A stretch of DNA of 11,194 bases from CAYQJV01 sp964417925 (GTDB taxonomy: Bacteria; Hydrothermota; Tepidihabitantia; B3-TA06; CAYQJV01), in contig CAYQJV010000047.1 of assembly GCA_964417925.1 (NCBI GenBank), positions 1 through 11,194 on the forward strand, given 5' to 3'. The notes beneath the pieces are model-generated. The model made no database searches, was not told the origin of the DNA, and saw nothing but the letters and a program-made list of their open reading frames with translations. Shown here piece after piece: positions 1 through 5,030 of this stretch (position 1 is the first letter of the stretch; the number at the start of each line of letters is the position of its first letter). Position numbers and translations under genes: made by a program.

Positions 1-1
1 T

Positions 2-409
2 CCAGAGGGAAAGTATGCTACAACTGCTCCCTATGGGATGATCGAACCCTGCTTTAATGTAGTTCATACTGCGGTTGGAGCAGGTGCATCATTTGTTGCA
101 AGAACCACAGTGTATCATGTTCCACAATTGGATAGATTTATAAAACTTGCAATAGAGAAAAAAGGATTTGCAGTAGTTGAAGTGGTATCAAACTGCCCAA
201 CTCTTTATGGAAGGCTTAATCAAATGCCGTCCCCAATTGAAATGATTGAATTTTTAAAAAAACAAAGTGTTCCAAAAGAAAAGGCAGAAAAATTGCCTCC
301 TGAGGAACTTAAAGACAAAATAGTCACAGGCATCTTTCATGATGTGGATAAAGAAGAATTTATAGAAAAATATAGAAAACTGGTAGAGAGGTTAAAAAAT
401 GAGGCTTGA
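2..409 (+). CDS. korB: 2-oxoacid:ferredoxin oxidoreductase, beta subunit (C-terminal part, cut by window edge)
   Basis: This is the C-terminal 135 residues of the thiamine-diphosphate-binding beta subunit of a 2-oxoglutarate/2-oxoacid:ferredoxin oxidoreductase. The enzyme oxidatively decarboxylates a 2-oxoacid to an acyl-CoA and reduces ferredoxin in the cytoplasm. The frame is open from base 2, beginning PEGKYATTAPYGMIEP, so the real start lies outside the window and the ATG at 38 is internal. Family marks seen are the AVGAGASFVAR stretch and the late NCPT..GR motif (SNCPTLYGR), followed by a Lys/Glu-rich tail. The next gene, korG, begins 11 nt before this stop codon, which supports a translationally coupled kor operon. 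The exact substrate (2-oxoglutarate or another 2-oxoacid) cannot be fixed from this fragment, because the alpha subunit is not in the window. Confidence 0.9.
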   Translation, partial: PEGKYATTAPYGMIEPCFNVVHTAVGAGASFVARTTVYHVPQLDRFIKLAIEKKGFAVVEVVSNCPTLYGRLNQMPSPIEMIEFLKKQSVPKEKAEKLPPEELKDKIVTGIFHDVDKEEFIEKYRKLVERLKNEA

Positions 410-947
410 AATAAGGCTTTCAGGGACCGGAGGGCAGGGAATGATAATGGCTGGAGTGATTCTTGCAGAAGCTGCAGGAATCTTTGAAGAAAAAAATGTA
501 GCCCAAACTCAAAGTTATGGGCCTGAAGCAAGAGGAGGAGCATCAAAATCAGAAGTTGTAATTTCGGATGCAGAAATTTATTATCCAAGAGCCTATCAAC
601 CTGATATTCTTGTGTGTATGAGTCAGCAGGCTTATGACAAGTATAAAGATGATCTAAAAGAAAATGGAATACTAATAGTTGACTCCTTTTATGTTAATCC
701 AGATAAAGAAAACGTAATTTCCCTTCCCATCTCTGTAAAGGCAAGAGAACTTTTAGGAAAAGAAATATTTGCAAACATGGTAATGCTTGGGGTCTTGTGT
801 GGAATTACAGATATGGTAAAACTGGAATCATTAAAACAAGCAGTAAAACATAGATTCTACAAAAAGTTTCTTGAAGAGAACCTTAAGGCTCTTGAGATCG
901 GATTTGAAATGGGAAGGGAATGGAAGAACGAACACTTCTTTTCATAA
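399..947 (+). CDS. korG: 2-oxoacid:ferredoxin oxidoreductase, gamma subunit
   Basis: This 182-residue protein is the gamma subunit of the same 2-oxoacid:ferredoxin oxidoreductase, of usual length for the stand-alone gamma family. The N-terminus carries the family's glycine-rich signature GTGGQG (residues 9-14). It is followed by the conserved block QSYGPEARGGASKSEVVIS (about 37-55) and the FANMVMLGVLCG segment (about 124-135). The start at 399 has a GAGAGG ribosome site about 7 nt upstream and overlaps korB by 11 nt. Its own 3' end overlaps ndk by 28 nt. The gamma subunit is thought to help hold the complex and its CoA site together (family knowledge). Nothing looks truncated or unusual. Confidence 0.93.
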   Translation: MRLEIRLSGTGGQGMIMAGVILAEAAGIFEEKNVAQTQSYGPEARGGASKSEVVISDAEIYYPRAYQPDILVCMSQQAYDKYKDDLKENGILIVDSFYVNPDKENVISLPISVKARELLGKEIFANMVMLGVLCGITDMVKLESLKQAVKHRFYKKFLEENLKALEIGFEMGREWKNEHFFS

Positions 948-1336
948 AACCGGACATTGTAGCTGAGAAAAAAACAGGAGAAATAATAAAAATTCTTGAA
1001 GAAAATGGTTTTGAAATACTATCTTTAAAAAAAGTAAAACTAACAAAAAAACAGGTTGAGGAGTTTTATAAAATTCACAAAGGTAAAGATTTTTTCAAAT
1101 CTCTTGTAGAGTACATATCTTCTGGAGAAATTGTAGCAGTATGTGTAAAAAAGGAGAATGCGGTAAAGGATTTAAGAAAACTTGTTGGGGCAACAGACCC
1201 AGAAAAGGCAGAAGAAGGCACTATAAGAAGAAAGTTCGGAAAAAATATCCAAAAAAATGCAGTACATGCATCTGCTCCGGATGAAAATCCTGAAAGAGAA
1301 ATTCATTTCTTTTTCTCTGAAATAGAGCTTCTATGA
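920..1336 (+). CDS. ndk: nucleoside diphosphate kinase
   Basis: This cytoplasmic enzyme moves the gamma-phosphate from ATP to nucleoside diphosphates through a phosphohistidine. At 138 residues it has the normal length of the family. Visible marks are the FIKPD nucleotide-site Lys (K10), GATDPEKAEEGTIR (90-103) with R103, and the catalytic histidine H116 in NAVHAS. The loop after the histidine reads HASAPDENPEREI, whereas the family usually has H[AG]SDS.E.A.REI. Ser118 and Glu127, which contact the histidine in the family, are kept, so activity is expected. The gene starts inside the end of korG behind a GGGAAGGG purine tract. Its TGA overlaps the next ATG as ATGA. Placement behind kor genes suggests co-transcription rather than a joint pathway. 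Confidence 0.95.
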   Translation: MEERTLLFIKPDIVAEKKTGEIIKILEENGFEILSLKKVKLTKKQVEEFYKIHKGKDFFKSLVEYISSGEIVAVCVKKENAVKDLRKLVGATDPEKAEEGTIRRKFGKNIQKNAVHASAPDENPEREIHFFFSEIELL

Positions 1337-1884
1337 TTTACAAAATAATCGCGGATAGTTTAACCATTTTAAGATTTCTAATCTCAATTTATCTTGTATA
1401 TACAGGAATATTCAAAGGTATTGAGTCTTTTTTTCTTGTAAGCATACTGGTAATCATCGGATGGTTAACCGATGCACTGGATGGGGAGTTTGCAAGGGCT
1501 TCAGGATTAAAATCATGGATAGGAGAACAAGAAGGTTATGTAGACTTAATTTTTGGATATTCCATCCTTTTCTACATGTTATTCTCAGGGATACTGCCAA
1601 TATGGATTGTAATTTTGATTACCGTTCCTGGATTTATATACATCCTATTTCAAAAAATCCACTACGGCATGCTATTTTCCTCTCTTGTATATTTATTTTT
1701 GATCATCAATGTGTGCATCTATCTTAACTGGTGGGTAATTCTTTATCTTGCCTATATGGTAGGAACAGTTATCTTTAAATGGCATCGATTCAAAACTCAG
1801 GTAAAAGATTTTTTACAAGGATTTTCTTTATTTAAAAGAAAGAAGCAATACAATTCTTATACATACAAGGAAAAAGAGAGTTAA
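1333..1884 (+). CDS. CDP-alcohol phosphatidyltransferase family membrane protein, variant motif
   Basis: This 183-residue, strongly hydrophobic protein has about five or six membrane segments and matches the CDP-alcohol phosphatidyltransferase family. Such enzymes transfer a phosphatidyl or phosphoalcohol group from a CDP-activated lipid or alcohol to a hydroxyl acceptor such as glycerol phosphate, inositol phosphate or serine. The signature begins correctly, D47-x2-D50-G51-x2-A54-R55-x8-G64. The third and fourth aspartates of the canonical D-x2-DG-x2-AR-x8-G-x3-D-x3-D are not in register: G68 and L72 stand there, while E67 and D71 lie one residue earlier. The end is basic (KRKKQYNSYTYKEKES). 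The start overlaps the ndk stop by 4 nt (ATGA). The last 57 nt are shared with the opposite-strand glycosyltransferase. The substrate is unknown; an inositol-phosphate acceptor is possible because ino1 is nearby, but this is inference. Confidence 0.8.
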   Translation: MIYKIIADSLTILRFLISIYLVYTGIFKGIESFFLVSILVIIGWLTDALDGEFARASGLKSWIGEQEGYVDLIFGYSILFYMLFSGILPIWIVILITVPGFIYILFQKIHYGMLFSSLVYLFLIINVCIYLNWWVILYLAYMVGTVIFKWHRFKTQVKDFLQGFSLFKRKKQYNSYTYKEKES

Positions 1885-2679
1885 AACTCCAATTCTTTTG
1901 AGTTTTCTATGCTTCTTTATAAAGTTATAAAATCCTTTTAATTTATGCATCTGTGCAAACTTTTTATTTTTCTCTGCACTCTTTCCTAAATAATGCACTG
2001 CAACAGTCTCTGGAACATAGTATATCTTTAATCCATTTTTTCTTAGCCTTACCGAAAGATCAAAATCTTCCCAGTAAAGAAAAAATCTTTCATCAAATCC
2101 TCCAATAGAGAGAAAAATATCTTTTTTTACCAGAAAAAACATTGCAGCAGCTAAAGCAACTTCTCTCTCATACTGCAGTTCTTTTTCTTCATAGAAATAG
2201 TTTTTTTCAAAGACAGAGCCTGGAAATAGTTTTTTCAAAAAACTCGTTCTTCCAAAAAGAAAGTTTAAAACACCTCCTTCTTTTCTTACATTGGGCTGAA
2301 TTATCCCTGAAGGATAAATCACCTTTCCTGTAACTGCTCCTGCATCCCTTTTTTTCTTTATAAGTTTCATACATCTTTTAAACCCCTTTTTCACAATCAC
2401 TGAATCAGGATTTAAGAAAAGCAGATATTTACCTCTGGAAAGATACACTCCTGCATTGCATGCCCTTGCAAATCCAAGATTTTTCGAGAACTTATAGTAT
2501 TTGAAATTTGGAAATCCATCAATGGCCTTTTGCAAACTATCATCGGTAGATGCATTATCAATTACTATTACTTCACAACCAGAAGGTATACTTTTAAGAC
2601 ACTTCTGCAAAAATTCACCTGTATTATAATTAACAACTATTATTGAAACTTCAGGATTTTTTGAATCGTTCAAATCCAA
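1828..2679 (-). CDS. GT2 glycosyltransferase, rhamnosyltransferase (WbbL) type
   Basis: This family 2 glycosyltransferase resembles WbbL-type rhamnosyltransferases that build cell-surface polysaccharide or glycolipid from nucleotide sugars at the inner membrane face. In order it shows the nucleotide-sugar fold start VSIIVVNYNT (11-20), VIVIDNASTDDS (37-48), NLGFARACNAG (67-77), a metal-binding LNPDS (89-93) in the DxD position, and the GGFDE-FF-YWEDFDLSVRL block (193-212) with a late VAVHYLGKS (226-234). The length, 283 residues, is normal. The C-terminus ends in a hydrophobic stretch (263-282) that may lie against the membrane. There is no ATG: the first possible start is TTG at 2679, or TTG two codons later. 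It overlaps the preceding GT2 gene by 29 nt, so the two form one operon. The sugar and the acceptor cannot be read from the sequence. Confidence 0.85.
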   Translation of the reverse strand: MDLNDSKNPEVSIIVVNYNTGEFLQKCLKSIPSGCEVIVIDNASTDDSLQKAIDGFPNFKYYKFSKNLGFARACNAGVYLSRGKYLLFLNPDSVIVKKGFKRCMKLIKKKRDAGAVTGKVIYPSGIIQPNVRKEGGVLNFLFGRTSFLKKLFPGSVFEKNYFYEEKELQYEREVALAAAMFFLVKKDIFLSIGGFDERFFLYWEDFDLSVRLRKNGLKIYYVPETVAVHYLGKSAEKNKKFAQMHKLKGFYNFIKKHRKLKRIGVLTLFFLVCIRIVLLLSFK

Positions 2680-3364
2680 GTTTTAAAACAAGCCAGAAAG
2701 CCTGCCAAATTATTCTTCTTGAAAGTTTTGAAACACCCTTTTCCCTATCTGTAAAAACAATTGGAATTTCTTTTATTTTTCCATTTTTCTTCCACACTCT
2801 GAAATCTATCTCTATCTGAAATCCATACCCATCAACCTTTATTTCATCCAGGTTTATCTTTTTTAAGACATCTGCCCTTATACATTTATAACCTGAGGTC
2901 ATATCCTTTATTCCTGCCCCTGTAACAATTCGTGCATACAGATTCGCCATAAAACTTAGAAACCATCTCGTAAAGGGCCAGTTAACTATCTTTGCTCCTT
3001 TTATGTATCTTGAGCCTATCACCATATCATACTTACCAATCTCTTTTATAAATCTTGGTATGTCTTTAGGATCATGGGAAAGATCGGCATCCATTTCAAA
3101 AACAAATGAATATCCATTCTTTAAAGCCCATTTAAAACCCTCAATATAAGCAGTCCCAAGTCCGAGTTTTTTTTCTCTACAAAAAAGATACAGGTTCTTA
3201 TATTTTTTCTGTAATCTTTTTACAATTTCTGAAGTTCCATCAGGAGAGTTATCATCAATTACAAGAATATCTATATTATTGTTAAAATCAAATATTTTTT
3301 TTATAACGTTTTCAATATTTTCTGCCTCATTATAGGTGGGTATAATCACAAGACCTTTCTCCAT
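2651..3364 (-). CDS. polyprenol-phosphate mannosyltransferase (DPM1-like GT2)
   Basis: This 237-residue GT2 enzyme resembles soluble dolichyl/polyprenyl-phosphate-mannose synthases, which charge a polyprenyl phosphate with a hexose from a GDP- or UDP-sugar at the cytoplasmic membrane face. Marks are VIIPTYNEAENI (6-17), LVIDDNSPDGT (34-44), the metal-binding DADLSHDP (92-99), VIGSRYIKG (115-123), DMTSGYKCIRADVL (154-167) and GYGFQIEI (179-186). These are in the order and spacing of the DPM1 family. No C-terminal membrane domain of the longer synthases is present. The ATG at 3364 lies only about 10 nt downstream of a good -10 box, with a weak AAAGGG in between. The following GT2 gene starts before this stop codon. 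Together they probably supply and add a sugar to a lipid-linked or surface glycan; mannose as the sugar is inferred from family only. Confidence 0.87.
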   Translation of the reverse strand: MEKGLVIIPTYNEAENIENVIKKIFDFNNNIDILVIDDNSPDGTSEIVKRLQKKYKNLYLFCREKKLGLGTAYIEGFKWALKNGYSFVFEMDADLSHDPKDIPRFIKEIGKYDMVIGSRYIKGAKIVNWPFTRWFLSFMANLYARIVTGAGIKDMTSGYKCIRADVLKKINLDEIKVDGYGFQIEIDFRVWKKNGKIKEIPIVFTDREKGVSKLSRRIIWQAFWLVLKLGFERFKKS

Positions 3365-3373
3365 TACCCTTTA

Positions 3374-3401
3374 ATTTTACCATAAAAAAAACATTTGTCA
3401 A
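3374..3401 (-). promoter_or_regulatory. sigma70-type promoter of the two-GT2 operon
   Basis: On the minus strand a perfect -35 TTGACA (3401-3396) is separated by 16 nt from a -10 TAAAAT (3379-3374). Transcription would begin near 3367-3368, only about 3 nt before the ATG at 3364. The message would then be almost leaderless, with the AAAGGG purine tract lying between the -10 box and the start site. Box match and spacing are seen; activity and start site are inferred. Confidence 0.6.
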
Positions 3402-3800
3402 TCTTCTTATTTTAAAAAAGCCTTTATCCAGTGTATTTTTTATTGCCTCTTTATATGAAAAGAGTAAAATTACCCATTTATTTTGATCATGTATTTCAAT
3501 CCTGCTTTTTTGTAGTACATCAAAAAATAGAATAAATAAAGATCTATTTTTGGGGTATTTATTCACACTCTTTTTTCACACCTCCCTTAAATTTCAGTTT
3601 ACTCTAGTCTTTTAATTATATTTTTTTATTTTTTTACCCTAAATTCTTTTAGAACGGAACGTATTTACTATTTTCTTTTGTAAAGTGAATGGTAAAAATT
3701 TATTATCAATGATTTTGACAACAAATTATTACGAATTACCAATAGATAATTAGTTACGAATTTATGTTACATACTTTTAAGTCTAACTATTATCAATTTC
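3402..3800. other. AT-rich intergenic stretch, no gene seen
   Basis: This stretch between the GT2 operon promoter and the 3801 promoter is very AT-rich and has long T runs. I see no convincing coding frame, tRNA or other RNA gene in it. It holds two direct repeats: TTACGAATT at 3729-3737 and 3754-3762, and the first copy of a TATTATCAAT-n4-TTGACAA element at 3701-3721. The second copy of that element is at 3788-3807. On the minus strand a good-looking Shine-Dalgarno (GGGAGGT, near 3580-3586) is not followed by a properly spaced start codon. Confidence 0.5.
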
Positions 3801-3828
3801 TTGACAATCATTTAAAAAAATTTATACT
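3801..3828 (+). promoter_or_regulatory. near-consensus sigma70-type promoter upstream of the tetranucleotide array
   Basis: A perfect -35 TTGACA (3801-3806), 16-nt spacer and -10 TATACT (3823-3828, five of six) make one of the best promoters in the window, pointing at the repeat array and the Roadblock gene. Transcription would start near 3835. The transcript would carry about 350 nt of leader, including the (TACA)n array, before the ATG at 4188. No comparable promoter is visible between the array and 4188. Assignment to the Roadblock gene is inference. Confidence 0.5.
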
Positions 3829-3924
3829 TTATTATATTTATGAAAGACCTCAGTGTATTTGCAAAAAGAAACTTCAAATTAAGGGCGGAGCATAAATCTC
3901 AAAATAAAATCGGAGAAATTTCTC

Positions 3925-4141
3925 TACATACATACATACATACATACATACATACATACATACATACATACATACATACATACNNNNNNNNNNNNNNNNN
4001 NNNNNNNNNNNNNNNNNNNNNNNNNNNNNNNNNNNNNNNNNNNNNNNNNNNNNNNNNNNNNNNNNNNNNNNNNNNNNNNNNNNTACATACATACATACAT
4101 ACATACATACATACATACATACATACATACATACATACATA
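3925..4141. repeat. (TACA)n tetranucleotide array, interrupted by an assembly gap
   Basis: An uninterrupted TACA repeat runs 59 nt from 3925 to 3983 (about 15 units). It resumes after the N run from 4084 to 4141 (58 nt, about 14.5 units), with no imperfect unit seen on either side. All three plus frames through the array are open, since ACA, TAC, ATA and CAT contain no stop. The true copy number is unknown because the assembly broke inside the array. It sits in the presumed leader of the Roadblock gene. It begins directly after a 12-bp palindrome, GAGAAATTTCTC (3913-3924). Perfect arrays this long suggest slippage-prone, phase-variable DNA. Confidence 0.95.
3984..4083. other. assembly gap (exactly 100 N)
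   Basis: There are exactly 100 unknown bases, with the same tetranucleotide repeat on both sides. A round 100 is a common placeholder for a scaffold gap of unknown size, so distances and reading frames across this point should not be trusted. Confidence 0.98.
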
Positions 4142-4187
4142 AAAAGCTCTCTTTTCACTAAACTTATATTAACCTCCCCACAGGAAT

Positions 4188-4853
4188 ATGCTTGACATCA
4201 TAAAAAAGAAGGAATTTTTAATAGAACTGTTACAAATGTTAATGAGAAAGTATGGAATTTATAAGATTATAATAAAAACACAGAATAAAGACACAGGATT
4301 TATTTATATAAAAGACGGTACACCTCATAGTGCAATTTGGATGAATAAAAAGGGGGAGGAAGCTTTGGAATTTTTATTTAAGTATCCTGAAGATGTAACT
4401 TATGAAGTTATGAAGATTTCCTCCTTAGATGGGGTCGAAAGAAATTTATATGTTAAAGATATAGATGCATTAATTTCTCAAATCATAAATAAAATAGAAT
4501 CAAAACAGGAGGTAAACATGACAAAATATGACGAACTACTAAGTAAGCTTCATGATATACCAGGATATATTGCCTCTGCTATTTATACTCCACGTGGTGA
4601 AATTGTAGCTTCTCATTCTGCAAAAGAGGATATGGAAGATGTATTTATAAAGACATCTTCTATTTTAAATCAAGTCACAAATGCCTCAGATAAAGCAGGA
4701 CTAAAAGGCACAGATTTAGTACAAACAGAAATTGATATAGGAACTTTAATTATCCAGCGCGGTAAAAATGCGATAGTAAGTGTAATACTGGATAAAACCG
4801 GTAACGTAGGGATGGCTAAATTAGCATTACAAGAGATAGCCGACTCCATATAG
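4188..4853 (+). CDS. two-domain protein with C-terminal Roadblock/LC7 domain
   Basis: This protein has 221 residues. The C-terminal part (about 112-221) is a Roadblock/LC7 domain: ELLSKLHDIPGYIASAIYTP, then GEIVASHS, a helix with SSILNQVTNASDKAG, the strand GTLIIQRGKNAIVSVIL and the closing helix. Bacterial members usually act with small Ras-like GTPases (MglA type) or as sensor or scaffold dimers; no GTPase gene is in this window. The N-terminal part (1-105) has a G-x-I-Y-I-x-DG-x-PHSAIW ... GEEALEFLFKYPEDVTYEV pattern resembling the DUF4388/PATAN-like effector domain that often accompanies such systems; this is a weak, by-eye match. The start at 4188 has a poor, closely spaced AGGA. A perfect AGGAGGT precedes an in-frame ATG at 4518 (Met111), exactly at the domain border. 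No signal peptide or membrane segment is seen. The gene stands alone. Confidence 0.82.
   Translation: MLDIIKKKEFLIELLQMLMRKYGIYKIIIKTQNKDTGFIYIKDGTPHSAIWMNKKGEEALEFLFKYPEDVTYEVMKISSLDGVERNLYVKDIDALISQIINKIESKQEVNMTKYDELLSKLHDIPGYIASAIYTPRGEIVASHSAKEDMEDVFIKTSSILNQVTNASDKAGLKGTDLVQTEIDIGTLIIQRGKNAIVSVILDKTGNVGMAKLALQEIADSI
4507..4520 (+). promoter_or_regulatory. internal ribosome binding site and in-frame ATG for the Roadblock domain alone
   Basis: AGGAGGT (4507-4513), four bases, then ATG (4518-4520) lies within and in frame with the 221-residue gene. It is a stronger initiation signal than that of the full-length start at 4188. It would yield a 111-residue protein made of just the Roadblock/LC7 domain. 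The bases also code for Gln-Glu-Val, so a chance match is possible. Confidence 0.5.
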
Positions 4854-4873
4854 ATAAATAATTATCAAACTAT

Positions 4874-4905
4874 AAAAAAAATGCCCCCCTTTAAATAAGG
4901 GGGGC
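4874..4905 (-). terminator. Rho-independent terminator of the ino1-tmk-protease-GTPase operon
   Basis: GCCCCCCTT (4883-4891), loop TAAAT, AAGGGGGGC (4897-4905) forms a perfect 9-bp GC-rich stem. Read on the minus strand the hairpin is followed by one A and eight T (4881-4874), the classic terminator tail, 125 nt beyond the stop codon at 5031. On the plus strand the tail is TAAAATTATTAT, so it could serve only weakly for the Roadblock gene ending at 4853. Confidence 0.85.
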
Positions 4906-5030
4906 TAAAATTATTATACAGAATCAATCAAGAAAAATTGTCTGTTACTATGAGGAAGTGAAAAATCTAAAAAACATATGAACATCACTTACAATAATAA
5001 GCCTTGCATTTATTGCAAATATTATAAATA

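Noticed and set aside
1461..1727. 88-codon plus-strand frame inside the phosphatidyltransferase
   Set aside because: It is an alternate-frame shadow of a gene with a clear family motif; its Cys/Arg/Trp-rich composition is atypical.
3330..3566. 78-codon minus-strand frame with a GTG start and a GGGAGGT tract upstream
   Set aside because: The tract is about 14 nt from the GTG, which is too far. The frame covers the best promoter of the downstream gene and overlaps its start in another frame. The peptide resembles no family I know.
3925..4141. CRISPR array or transposon end
   Set aside because: The unit is 4 nt with no spacers, and no cas genes, transposase, target-site duplication or terminal inverted repeats are visible nearby.
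3874..4158. Minus-strand frames through the array (repeating Met-Tyr-Val-Cys)
   Set aside because: They arise only because a stop-free 4-nt repeat is open in every frame, and they cross an assembly gap of unknown length.
4883..4912. The hairpin as a terminator of the plus-strand Roadblock gene
   Set aside because: The plus-side tail is TAAAATTATTAT with no run of T, whereas the minus side has eight T. It is mainly a minus-strand terminator, though a weak two-way role is possible.
5004..5018. Small hairpin TTGCA-TTTAT-TGCAA
   Set aside because: The stem is only five base pairs and AT-rich, with no T tail. The strong terminator at 4883-4905 explains the operon end better.
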